Program-made: the position numbers and the translations under genes | Source: Branchinecta lynchi | Taxonomy: Eukaryota > Arthropoda > Branchiopoda > Anostraca > Branchinectidae | Length of the DNA stretch: 64,000 nt | Reading direction: 5' to 3' | Assembly (NCBI GenBank): GCA_023053575.1 | Contig: JAKZAP010000007.1 | Location: 25,135,464 to 25,199,463, forward strand | The notes under the pieces: model-generated | What the model saw: the letters and a program-made list of their open reading frames with translations, nothing else | Told to the model about the DNA's origin: nothing | Databases searched by the model: none | Shown: positions 53,461 to 64,000 of the stretch, in pieces | Numbering within the stretch: position 1 is the first letter of the stretch | Layout of the letters: every line of letters begins with the position of its first letter

Positions 53461-55115
53461 TCAGGAAACCGCCAGTCTGCACAACATCTTCATAGATCTA
53501 TACAAGTTGGCAACCGCTACTGTAACATCGAAAGAAGCTACGTCATCACTCACGATGGCTCTGATAAAGATCTCAAGCAATCTCATCCCTAGGTCAAACA
53601 AAGCCAACCCTCCGACTCCGAACCTGTTGATCATAGGTTTTGTCAATATCGTGACTTGACCAAATATCTTTAACTCAAGTAATCTCATTGAGCCACATAA
53701 GTAAGCCACCATCCTAGAGGATACTTGCTCCCCCTTCATAGCTTTCCTCTCACGCTTACCCATTGTATTGAAGATAGCGGAATCACATTTCCCTTCAGAT
53801 AAGTCTTTCTCCAAAACTTCGACTTTCTTTTGCCAGGTGCCTGAGTCAAGGTATTCCCCCAAGTTTTTAAACCCAAGGTTGTCTTCTTGTCTCCCCATTG
53901 ATCCTTGCCTATTGGCTTGGGTCATTATTTCGGCTTCATTCAACAATCTAAGACGAACTCCTTTGCGCTCGTAGTGGTCCGTCATGCCATCAAAGATAAG
54001 GTCCATCTTGGCATCATAGTTTGTCACTTCTCTAGGGGTCTTATCGATCTTTCGCCTAAACATCTCTAAGAAGGCACTAGGCCGTGTGTCTGTAACCATC
54101 CACGCTTGTATACCTGGCAACCAAGCATTCAATCCTGAAGTCAACCTGGCAGCAAGATCATTCATACGGCTCCCAGATGCCCCCAAACTCGCTCCTCTTA
54201 CCAAGCCCAACACATTTCAGTGTATATACCTATCAAAGCCTTCCTTAGCGGCAACCATCGGCCCTAAAGTACTCAAGCTGCTACCTATATCCACAGGTGG
54301 CAATAAAGCTTTAGACAAGGTGAGATCTGCCGGAATGGTCTTCATGCCTTGGTGCTTCGCCCAATGCAAGGCAGCACCAGTCTCGTCTTTGACATTTTTC
54401 TCCAACGATTCTATCCTTCCGGTGACGAAGTACATCTCTAAGTTAGTGCCTCTAGAGGACATCAATCTAACCAGTTTGCCCCTGCCAGTCCTAGCTTGCG
54501 TATGCCGCAACAGCTTCATGGTTCCAGGGTCTCCTGGCGTCAAAACCTTGACAATAAATCCCTGTCCAGGTGAAATTTGCCTAAGAGCACTCTCCAACAA
54601 TTGGTTGAACCTTTGACTCTCAATCTCTGCATTAGGGTGGCTTTCTCCACCATCAAAGAGCACCCAATCTTGCTTTTTTGACATCCCTTAGATGGATCTC
54701 CCTGAAGTTTCTCTGATCCCGGCATTTCAAGGTGTTGCAAGCGTCTAAACTACGTCTCTGACTCTTTATTAAGGGCCTCCTTGAAGGCCATCCTTGCCTG
54801 CATGGCTGTTCGTGCTTCTGCAGCTCTCTCCCAAGGTGCCAAGCTATGAAGATTCCTCTTACGCCGCACCCCTTGGCCCCACCTCCAGACAAAGATAAAA
54901 ACTCTCCCCCAGAAGGGAAGGGGCAAGGGCAATGCTACAGCAAGAACATCAAATCCGCATATCATCCAATCAACAAAAAAAGAAGTAAAGTTCCACAACA
55001 ACGACAGTACAGGGCTGCCAGTGCTGGCCCAGGCCAAAAATAGCCCAGGCCAATTCGCCAGCCAAGTCATTGCTCTGAACTCTGCTTTTTGTTTAATACA
55101 GTGAATTAACTCCAA
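53461..55115 (-). pseudogene. Flavivirid NS5-like endogenous viral element, copy 2
   Basis: Same layout as copy 1: membrane-rich segment 55115-54750, methyltransferase part 54684-54217, then polymerase part 54213-53461. Further breaks are visible: a deletion that replaces 'ccatgtttgaacagccaatt' near 54672, and a TGG-to-TGA change at 54214-54216 in the linker. Beyond the motif-F-like basic segment it extends into SDDVASFDVTV, which fits polymerase motif A (two Asp five residues apart). It ends at the 0.20-kb deletion soon after. No motif B or GDD motif is present. Confidence 0.8.
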
Positions 55116-55139
55116 AACAAGTATACTGCTATGAAGTTT

Positions 55140-55878
55140 CGGTTTAGATGTTTTGTTATGCGGATGATTTTTTTAACATAAGTCGAACTGTTGCTGGTCT
55201 TGAACGGTATTTCCGGGATCTAAGTACTAATTATGATAAGATTGGTATGTCTTTGAATCCAGATAAATCCCAAGTGCTTTTGTTTAATTACAAGGATCCT
55301 ATTGAAGCTCCGGTTAATTTGGGAGATTGCTACTCCAGTCGATCACTTCATGTACTTGGGTATCCCAATCGGTCGGACTATTGCTGCTACGCGGAAGCTT
55401 CTGGTACAGCACATTGAGAATAATGTGCGAAATTCTTACGTTTCAGTAGTTGCTAAATTTGGGTAGGAAACTACTTGCTCGAATATTCAACAGCTCAGTC
55501 ATGGGCCATTTTCTGTATATCGTTCCCTTCTGGGACATATTAAGTGACAGTGATAAAGCTGACCTCCGAAAAATTTATTTTAAATATGGGAAATATCTCC
55601 TTGGAATCCCGTCCTGGTCAAGAAATAGACCTCTAGTGCGAAAATACGGTCTGCGGGAACCGGTAACTGAAATGGCCGAACACTTCAAGCGGATGACTGC
55701 AGACAAGCCGTCTCACCACCCCTGGAGCGGCATTCTATTTTAGTATTTATCGAATTTGTTGTTGTTTTTGTATTTGGGTATGAGTTTATTAGTTCCTTCT
55801 TTTTTCTTTTCTTTGTTCTGTACTCCGTTTCATGCTTTTGTAGCTGTTGTAGATGGGTTATAAATAAATACGTACATA
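55140..55878 (+). pseudogene. LINE RT 3' fragment, unit copy 2
   Basis: Equivalent to 44067-44812. It has a small internal deletion near 55452 (the 'tatcccag' present in copies 1 and 3 is missing), which alters the start of the C-terminal frame. The 3' UTR and tail are the same. Confidence 0.85.
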
Positions 55879-55957
55879 CTATTCACTTCATTCAATCTGA
55901 AATATGCAGGGGGCTTACTAATACGGTAACCTGCAGAGTAGGCGACTTTGCGCCCCT

Positions 55958-56990
55958 TCAAAGCCGACTGTCGTCGTTTAAATTCTCACGTGAACTATTT
56001 TGATATCGGTTATAAGGTCGTTGGGGGGATCTGTTTGGGGGGAAGCTCCTCTGGAAAGTGCGCCCGCGGGCGTTAGATGAAGGGGGGGGGGAAGGGAGGT
56101 CTCTGGGAATTGCGCCCATGGGGGTTAAAATTTTCTGCGCTTCCACAGTATCTTGCTATGTGGCCAATTCGTGAGCACGCATAGCAGCGGATTGTTCTTG
56201 AGTTAGATCTTCCCCTAAACGCGTCATGCTGACGGTATCCCCATTCGTTTGTTTGCTGTGCGGGTGATTCATGCTGCCTTGATGAGCTGAACGTGCTCCT
56301 AACTTGATCCCTAACTACGTCCGCGAAGGATACTCCTCTTTGTCCTGACGCAGTCTGGAGGGTACTAGTAACCGCAGCAATCTCTCCCTCTTCAGAAACT
56401 GAACTAATTGTCAACCGTTGCTGGGCTTTTACTACCTCGTCAATAGTCAGTTCGTGCTCGATCAGTTTTAATGCCGCTTCCAAGTCGGGTGGCTGCTTGG
56501 AAAGCACCAGGCGCAGCAGTTTCGGTCCCAGGCCGTTCTTAAAATTTTCAAAGACCGCCCTCGTGAATTGGTCATTTGGCCCCGTAGGTTTTCCCAGCTT
56601 TTCAATGGTCATTAGGGTCACACGGTCCGCATAATTTTTTATACTTTCATCCGCTCTTAAATGCACAATCTCGTACTTCAGTTTACTTTTTTGGCTGGTA
56701 TTTGCAAATCGAATTTTCAATCTGTCTAAAAGATCGTTCGGTGTTGCAAAATCCTCTCCCTCCAATGTGTCCAGAAACGAAATTGCGGTCCCTCGCAGTC
56801 TCAGGTACATCATTTGTCTCAACCTTTCTGTTTCTGTTATTCCCGCAATACTCAGGAAATTTTTAACGGATGTGACTAAGGAGTCTACATCCCCTGTGCC
56901 GTCATACTCCGCCATTTGTCTGATTAGTTCCGTCTGGAGGACATGGCACTCCAATCTCCTTTTCGTCTCTTCGGTAATTCCGTCAGTCAT
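55958..56990 (-). pseudogene. Ty3/gypsy Gag, unit copy 2 (frameshifted)
   Basis: The same Gag as 44892-45923, but the G-run at 56082-56091 has ten bases instead of nine. This shifts the frame after the CCHC knuckle and truncates the proline/arginine-rich tail at 305 residues. A few substitutions (for example FAT for FVT, and AEY for PEY) show independent drift. Confidence 0.85.
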
Positions 56991-57046
56991 TTTGTCAGTC
57001 GGACAGTCTGTATGCTATCGTAATACCCGTCCACTACGTTTCAACC

Positions 57047-57958
57047 CTAAAACCGCTGGTCACCACTGTTGTATCTGATGAGTTTAGCATTTATTGCTAT
57101 AGCTGACATTCTCTTGGCTAGTTGGGCGGGAAACAGCTCCTGCTGAGAGAACGCTGGGCCTAGCAAAATAGCGCATCCGCATGTCAAGCTTTCTTTAGTA
57201 GTGTCTGCATCTGCCTGCGTTGCTACCGTGCCTGGGGTTACACCAAATTCCTTAAAGACATCGTCCATCACCACTCTTTCGTACGTCTCCTCCATCCATC
57301 TCCTAATGTAAGGGAATAGCAGATAGGCAAACCATCGGACTAATACTTCCGGATGTGTCTTGAATACCTGAAGCACTGCTATGAGTTGCGCGTTAGTAAC
57401 TGCAATGTGCCTGTCGGGTTTGGTCTGAACTAACTCCCAAACCGGATCTCTAGCTGTCATCCTTATAGGAAGAGGAGCTTGGGTCTTTATCCCAACAATC
57501 CGCTCAGTAGTCCCATCTCTTTCGTGTTTTTCGATTTCCCCGAAAAAATCCACCTTGTAATCGTCCGATTTGGCTTCTGGCCCCATAAAAACGATCACAA
57601 CCTGTAATTCTGGGTGGTTTGATGAATTCAGGTTCACCAGCATTGTAAGACTCACGCTGTTTCAGTCCGACTGGTCTATGAACTCAGAAGGATACTTCTT
57701 CATATTGGTGGGCACAACATCTGTGGCGTGCATCCACAGTATGTTAGACTTTTTAGATCTCATCAATTTATCCCAAGTGTCGCGGCTTGTCAACGTGAAA
57801 TAGGTATATGGAATGGTAGTGCTTAGCCCATATTTGTCTACTTCGTCAGTTGTCATAATCGCTTCGATATCTCCCGCAGCAAAAGGGAGTTGCGTCTCTT
57901 TCGTAATAACCAGGTTTCGCTCCATGATTCTAATTTGTGAATATGGCTCCATCTCCAT
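57047..57958 (-). pseudogene. Unrecognised ~300-codon frame, unit copy 2
   Basis: The best-preserved copy. It has 98 codons from 57958, a TGA at 57659-57661, then 202 codons in the same frame to 57047. Removing only that stop would leave one frame of about 300 codons. The stop is shared with copy 1, so it predates the duplication or is read through. Substitutions between copies (VFKEF for IFKEF, TCGC for TRGC) are few. No known domain is recognised. Confidence 0.5.
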
Positions 57959-58917
57959 GTGAATATCGCTCCATCCTCATTAGCATAGACTTGTTAGGAC
58001 CTTTTCCAACTGCAACCAGAGGAAGCAAATACGTGGTCGTAATTGCGGACCATTTCACTCGCTACACAGTCCTAGCGGGTATGCCAGACAAAACAGCGAA
58101 CTCAGTAGCGCGATCTTTTGTTGAAAAGCTAGTTTTAGGTTTTAGGTTTTAAGTTTTAAGGAATAAAGCAGACGCGTACCAGCAGCTTTCGAGCCTGTCA
58201 CAATTGGAAAGGTGAAGTAAAAAACAAAGACATAGCAACCATGTTAAGCTTGTATATAGCGAGAAGAGACTACGCCGACTGGGAGAACCACCTCAGATAC
58301 GTCCAATTCAGCATGAACTCTGCCTTTAATGAATGTATAGGCGATTCACTCTTCTACGCAATGTTTCTAAGAGAGCCCGGATTCCCAACCGAAGTTGTAG
58401 TAAACAGCTGCGTATTCTATAACATGGATGACTCGACAGAAGATAGCATACGACCTAGTTAGCAACAACTCAGATTTTGCTCGAGACCGACAAAAGGACA
58501 TACACGATCGGAAGGTCAACATGAACCCTATTCAATACGCCAACTAGTCCTTCTCAAAGTTCCACCGGAAGCAAGGCAGATAAAGCTTGCGAAAATCCGT
58601 TGGCTAGGCCCTTATCAGATAACCACAGTACTAGAAAATCAAGTAAATTTCGAAATCACAAGAATTGCTGATGGAGACAAGCAAATCGTCCATTATAATA
58701 GACTAAAGATTCATCGACCAAGAAGTTTGTGGGAACGTACTATTGAAATTGAAGATGATGAACACACAGATACGGGCCAATCAGCGAAGAACAGACCCGC
58801 CACATGGTGAGACAAGAATGAACAAGCCAATCAGGAAGCTGAACCGCAACTTGAATCCACAAGCGGCGGGCAAACGAATCACGAAGCTCCTGAAATGGAA
58901 CAACGATTGACAGCATA
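57946..58917 (+). pseudogene. Ty3/gypsy integrase with internal deletion, unit copy 2
   Basis: Equivalent to 46880-47851, with the same internal deletion at the 'ggttttaggttttaagtttt' tract and the same stops, so the deletion is older than the duplication. It starts head to head with the unrecognised minus-strand frame, overlapping its first codons. Confidence 0.8.
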
Positions 58918-60891
58918 ACGACAAACCGCAAGAAAGACAGCAGAGCCGGTCACCACACTACGTCCAAGAATAAATAAGGGGAGAATTGAGAAGACTCGAA
59001 TCATGCCGCGTGTCTTTTGGCCCGATTCTCATTTATCGGGGGTGGACTCTAACCGTTGCTTGTCCCGACCACAGAGTAATTTTCGCTGGGCTGTTCCCCT
59101 GATTGCCGCACTTTTATCACTGTTGGAAGAATTGAAGATAGATTTCGAGAAACAAAACAAAAGGAGTATGAGTTGCAAGAGTTTGTGAATTTCATGAATA
59201 ACAGTGAAAATTGATAGCACCTGGTAAGAATGAATGAAGAAGATGCAGTTGAACAGGTATGTCTTTTGTTTTTAAAGATGTTTTTGCAAGTCAGTTGTGA
59301 GCTGCCCTTGAGGATTTGTTGTTGTGTGACTACAGGCTATCCTCGAGGTAATAACTGCAGCATTATAAATCATGCTTTAACATTTCTGTGATGAACATCA
59401 GGTGGACAGGGTGGTCATCTTGACTTTCCATCTTTGTATAGTAGAGGCATGCTTTTCAGCTTATGTGAAAGTGATAGTTTGTTGACATTGGACTTTGCCA
59501 TTTTCATGCACTTGCTGTATCTAAACCTAACTATTAGTTAGCCATAGTAGGTAATTAAAAGCATCCGAAAACACCTGAATAGGTATTTTGGGTTTTCAAT
59601 CGTTCTATCGTCCCAAAACTGTACAGGAAGGGTATTCAACCTCGGACAAGATTTCAAATTTCCAGAGAAGTCATCCTTCAGAATAATCTGTCTGGCTTAA
59701 AAAGTAACCACAAAATATGACAAACTTGCTAGACTGAAGCTCACTGAATGGTTTACATATTGGATGAATAAATATTGAATACCAAAACCCTTGAGGCAAA
59801 AAGAATCATGTACTGATAGCGATCTTAAAAAATTAAATTTTGCTTAAAAGTATTGTTTGTATTTTGCGGTTAAGATGAGTTCTTTAAGGAGTGGTCGGAT
59901 CGGAGAAGGTGGCGATGTCTAACCCAATGATGTCGAGTTTCTAATGCTTTAGCAAAGTTTTATCGTCCTATGACATCTGGGAGTACTTTAACTCATGATC
60001 ACCGAATCCGGCCCGATTCTTTCACTGATGCACCTACGACTTGTGCCTGTACTTCCCAGCAAGTTTCATCCTGATCGCTCAACTCTGTGCGAATCACAAG
60101 ATTTTCGGTTCTCCCCTCCACCCTCCCGCCCCCCAGTTCAGCGGATCCAGTCCGCACTTGAAACGGGAAATATGACACATGAGTTCTTTCAAGATGTCAA
60201 GTTTCATTATGATCCGATAACCCGATCGAAAGTTATGCATGCCACTAATTTCCGGATTCCGCCGTCTCCCCCTACCCCCATGACGGTCGGATCGGGCCAG
60301 TGACGTTTCCAAGTTAATCGGTCGGGTCTCTGATATGCCTGCCAAGTTTTATCGTCCTAGCCCACCTGGAAGTATATCAACTACGGATCACCGGAATCCA
60401 GGAACGCCCCTCCAACTCCCCCCACAGTATCCGAATCCGTTCCAGACCTGTCAGTTATTTATCTAGAACTTGTGCTAGTTCTTCCCACCAAGTTTCACCC
60501 CGATCGCTGCACTTGGCCGGGAGGCAAGTGTTAAGATGTTGAACCTGGAGGAAGTTTCCAATCCCACTTCTGACACCATTGTTAAGAAGATGTGATATCG
60601 AATCCCACTGTTGAGACCATTGTTAAGAATGTTATCCCACTTCTGGACCCCATTGTTAAGAATGTGTCCCACTTGTGACAACATTGTTAAGGTTGTTATC
60701 CCACTGTTGAGAGGATGGACGAGTGGAGGCGAGGTTTAATGTAGATAAGGCTCCTGGGGTGTGGACTGTAGACATTCTGACACCGTAGGTGCCCACTAGC
60801 CCCAGGACCAGTCAGGAAACCGGACAAAAGAGACAAGGGAAAGTCTCAGGGAATTCTATAGCTCAGCCGCAGTCAATCCGGAAATCCCTGA

Positions 60892-62680
60892 TCAAGCTGG
60901 TTCACACATTCTAGCGAAGCTGGAATTCACATATCCAGTCAACTCAGAAGGGATAGCGATAATCGGGTTGGCATAAATCCTATACATCCCTTTTATCAAA
61001 GCTCTATGATAATCAGAGGAAGCCAGTCTGCACAACATCTTCATAGATCTATACAAGTTGGCAACCGCTACTGTAACATCGAAAGAAGCTACGTCATCAC
61101 TCACGATGGCTCTGATAAAGATCTCAAGCAATCTCATCCCTAGGTCAAACAAAGCCAACCCTCCGACTCCGAACCTGTTGATCATAGGTTTTGTCAATAT
61201 CGTGACTTGACCAAATATCTTTAACTCAAGTAATCTCATTGAGCCACATAAGTAAGCCACCATCCTAGAGGATACTTGCTCCCCCTTCATAGCTTTCCTC
61301 TCACGCTTACCCATTGTATTGAAGATAGCGGAATCACATTTCCCTTCAGATAAGTCTTTCTCCAAAACTTCGACTTTCTTTTGCCAGGTGCCTGAGTCAA
61401 GGTATTCCCCCAAGTTTTTAAACCCAAGGTTGTCTTCTTGTCTCCCCATTGATCCTTGCCTATTGGCTTGGGTCATTATTTCGGCTTCATTCAACAATCT
61501 AAGACGAACTCCTTTGCGCTCGTAGTGGTCCGTCATGCCATCAAAGATAAGGTCCATCTTAGCATCATAGTTTGTCACTTCTCTAGGGGTCTTATCGATC
61601 TTTCGCCTAAACATCTCTAAGAAGGCACTAGGCCGTGTGTCTGTAACCATCCACGCTTGTATACCTGGCAACCAAGCATTCAATCCTGAAGTCAACCTGG
61701 CAGCAAAATCATTCATACGGCTCCCAGACGCCCCCAAACTCGCTCCTCTTACCAAGCCCAACACATTCCAGTGTATATACCTATCAAAGCCTTCCTTAGC
61801 GGCAACCATCGGCCCTAAAGTACTCAAGCTGCTACCTATATCCACAGGTGGCAATAAAGCTTTAGACAAGGTGAGATCTGCCGGAATGGTCTTCATGCCT
61901 TGGTGCTTCGCCCAATGCAAGGCAGCACCAGTCTCGTCTTTGACATTTTTCTCCAACGATTCTATCCTTCCGCAGACGAAGTACATCTCTAAGTTAGTGC
62001 CTCTAGAGGACATCAATCTAACCAGTTTGCCCCTGCCAGTCCTAGCTTGCGTATGCCGCAACAGCTTCATGGTTCCAGGGTCTCCTGGCGTCAAAACCTT
62101 GACAATAAATCCCTGTCCAGGTGAAATTTGCCTAAGAGCACTCTCCAACAATTGGTTGAACCTTTGACTCTCAATCTCTGCATTAGGGTGGCTTTCTCCA
62201 CCATCAAAGAGCACCCAATCTTGCCATGTTTGAACAGCCAATTCTACATCCCTTAGATGGGTCTCCCTGAAGTTTCTCTGATCCCGGCATTTCAAGGTGT
62301 TGCAAGCGTCTAAACTACGTCTCTGACTCTTTATTAAGGGCCTCCTTGAAGGCCATCCTTGCCTGCATGGCTGTTCGTGCTTCTGCAGCTCTCTCCCAAG
62401 GTGCTAAGCTATGAAGATTCCTCTTACGCCGCACCCCTTGGCCCCACCTCCAGACAAAGATAAAAACTCTCCCTCAGAAGGGAAGGGGCAAGGGCAATGC
62501 TACAGCAAGAACATCAAATCCGCATATCATCCAATCAACAAAAAAAGAAGTAAAGTTCCACAACAACGACAGTACAGGGCTGCCAGTGCTGGCCCAGGCC
62601 AAAAATAGCCCAGGCCAATTCGCCAGCCAAGTCATTGCTCTGAACTCTGCTTTTTGTTTAATACAGTGAATTAACTCCAA
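60892..62680 (-). pseudogene. Flavivirid NS5-like endogenous viral element, copy 3 (longest)
   Basis: The frame 62295-60892 is open for 467 codons. It includes WVLFDGGES (motif Asp), GFIVKVLTPG (Lys), TNLEMYFV (Glu), a linker with LGLVRGASLGASGSRMND, the FNTMGKRERK motif-F-like segment, and SDDVASFDVTV (motif A). It then ends about 55 residues later at a TGA (60892-60894), before any motif B or GDD. The membrane-rich upstream part (62680-62474) is cut by a TGG-to-TGA change at about 62472. The SAM-binding loop is missing as in the other copies. The open 467 codons suggest either young age or constraint. Confidence 0.82.
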
Positions 62681-62704
62681 AACAAGTATACTGCTATGAA
62701 GTTT

Positions 62705-63452
62705 CGGTTTAGATGTTTTGTTATGCGGATGATTTTTTTAACATAAGTCGAACTGTTGCTGGTCTTGAACGGTATTTCCGGGATCTAAGTACTAATTATG
62801 ATAAGATTGGTATGTCTTTGAATCCAGATAAATCCCAAGTGCTTTTGTTTAATTACAAGGATCCTATTGAAGCTCCGGTTAATTTGGGAGATTGCTACTC
62901 CAGTCGATCACTTCATGTACTTGGGTATCCCAATCGGTCGGACTATTGCTGCTACGCGGAAGCTTCTGGTACAGCACATTGAGAATAATGTGCGAAATTC
63001 TTACATTTCAGTAGTTGTATCCCAGCTAAATTTGGGTAGGAAACTACTTGCTCGAATATTCAACAGCTCAGTCATGGGCCATTTTCTGTATATCGTTCCC
63101 TTCTGGGACATATTAAGTGACAGTGATAAAGCTGACCTCCGAAAAATTTATTTTAAATATGGGAAATATCTCCTTGGAATCCCGTCCTGGTCAAGAAATA
63201 GACCTCTAGTGCGAAAATACGGTCTGCGGGAACCGGTAACTGAAATGGCCGAACACTTCAAGCGGATGACTGCAGACAAGCCGTCTCACCACCCCTGGAG
63301 CGGCATTCTATTTTAGTATTTATCGAATTTGTTGTTGTTTTTGTATTTGGGTATGAGTTTATTAGTTCCTTCTTTTTTCTTTTCTTTGTTCTGTACTCCG
63401 TTTCATGCTTTTGTAGCTGTTGTAGATGGGTTATAAATAAATACGTACATAC
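62705..63452 (+). pseudogene. LINE RT 3' fragment, unit copy 3
   Basis: Equivalent to 44067-44812 and without the small deletion of copy 2. Same junction with the NS5-like element ('gaagtttcggtttagatg') and same 3' tail. Confidence 0.85.
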
Positions 63453-63530
63453 TATTCACTTCATTCAATCTGAAATATGCAGGGGGCTTACTAATACGGT
63501 AACCTGCAGAGTAGGCGACTTTGCGCCTCT

Positions 63531-64000
63531 TCAAAGCCGACTGTCGTCGTTTAAATTCTCACGTGAACTATTTTGATATCGGTTATAAGGTCGTTGGGGG
63601 GATCTGTTTGGGGGGAAGCTCCTCTGGAAAGTGCGCCCGCGGGCGTTAGATGAAGGGGGGGGGGAAGGGAGGTCTCTGGGAATTGCGCCCATGGGGGTTA
63701 AAATTTTCTGCGCTTCCACAGTATCTTGCTATGTGGCCAATTCGTGAGCACGCATAGCAGCGGATTGTTCTTGAGTTAGATCTTCCCCTAAACGCGTCAT
63801 GCTGACGGTATCCCCATTCGTTTGTTTGCTGTGCGGGTGATTCATGCTGCCTTGATGAGCTGAACGTGCTCCTAACTTGATCCCTAACTACGTCCGCGAA
63901 GGATACTCCTCTTTGTCCTGACGCAGTCTGGAGGGTACTAGTAACCGCAGCAATCTCTCCCTCTTCAGAAACTGAACTAATTGTCAACCGTTGCTGGGCT
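63531..64000 (-). pseudogene. Ty3/gypsy Gag, unit copy 3 (partial, frameshifted)
   Basis: The C-terminal half of the same Gag, entering from beyond the window. It has the CCHC knuckle (CYACSRIGHIARYC) and a ten-base G-run at about 63655-63664, which shifts the tail as in copy 2. Confidence 0.85.

Larger units (their letters stand above)
51818..59112. repeat. Composite tandem unit, copy 2
   Basis: Same order as copy 1 and very nearly identical in sequence. It includes about 0.54 kb that copy 1 lacks and misses about 0.20 kb (at 53471) that copy 3 retains. It joins copy 3 directly at 'tttatcactgttggaagaat' (59111 onward) without spacer. The repeat block at 52600-53110 is equivalent to 42060-42560, and no other gene lies before 53461. 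Confidence 0.9.
59113..64000. repeat. Composite tandem unit, copy 3 (runs off the window)
   Basis: It follows copy 2 directly. The offset between copies 2 and 3 is 7351 bases near the start and 7565 at the LINE, explained mainly by the 0.20-kb deletion in copy 2. It contains the repeat block (59960-60480), the minisatellite, the longest NS5-like part, the LINE fragment and the start of Gag before the window ends. Confidence 0.9.

Overview
This window looks like repeat-rich nuclear DNA from an invertebrate animal. The evidence is GT-AG introns, nearly all recognisable coding sequence belonging to broken eukaryotic mobile elements (Ty3/gypsy, several LINE families, Penelope-like, hAT, Tc1-type and Helitron-like DNA elements), endogenous viral fragments, and no operons or ribosome-binding-site logic. 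The species cannot be fixed from sequence alone.

Layout. 1-3.6 kb: a hAT-type non-autonomous element and a Helitron/Helentron-like element nested in each other. 4-9.5 kb: a tRNA-derived element, a Tc1-type MITE, a 194-bp tandem duplication and a Penelope-like endonuclease remnant. 11-15.7 kb: repeats, a decayed reading frame resembling the capping region of a negative-strand RNA virus polymerase (L), and an HTH-psq transposase-like fragment. 16-20.5 kb: a decayed LINE and a PHD-finger LINE ORF1. 22-24.4 kb: a nuclear-receptor zinc-finger fragment, two unrecognised frames and an envelope-like remnant. 24.8-32.4 kb: LINE and integrase fragments and a capsid-like fragment. 33.5-35.8 kb: a packaging-ATPase-like fragment, a compact four-exon small gene that appears intact, and a 45-bp tandem array with a hammerhead-like core. 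35.9-39.4 kb: a dead Ty3/gypsy pol on the minus strand. 39.4-41 kb: a LINE RT interrupted by a hAT element.

41.2-64 kb is a recent tandem segmental array of a composite unit of about 7.35 kb. There are two copies plus a third running off the window, and copy 1 is followed by a 3.7-kb Helitron-like insertion. Each unit carries, in order: noncoding repeats, a minus-strand flavivirid NS5-like endogenous viral element (methyltransferase plus the start of the polymerase), a plus-strand LINE 3' fragment, a minus-strand Ty3 Gag, a minus-strand unrecognised frame of about 300 codons with one shared in-frame stop, and a plus-strand internally deleted Ty3 integrase. Differences between units (homopolymer length, single nonsense changes, deletions of about 0.54 and 0.20 kb) show decay after duplication.

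The parts do not form a pathway. They record repeated retroelement insertion, capture of RNA-virus sequence, and later tandem amplification. The best candidates for new biology are the amplified NS5-like element with its unknown partner frame, the small spliced gene at 34.2-34.9 kb, the L-like fragment, and the hammerhead-like array.
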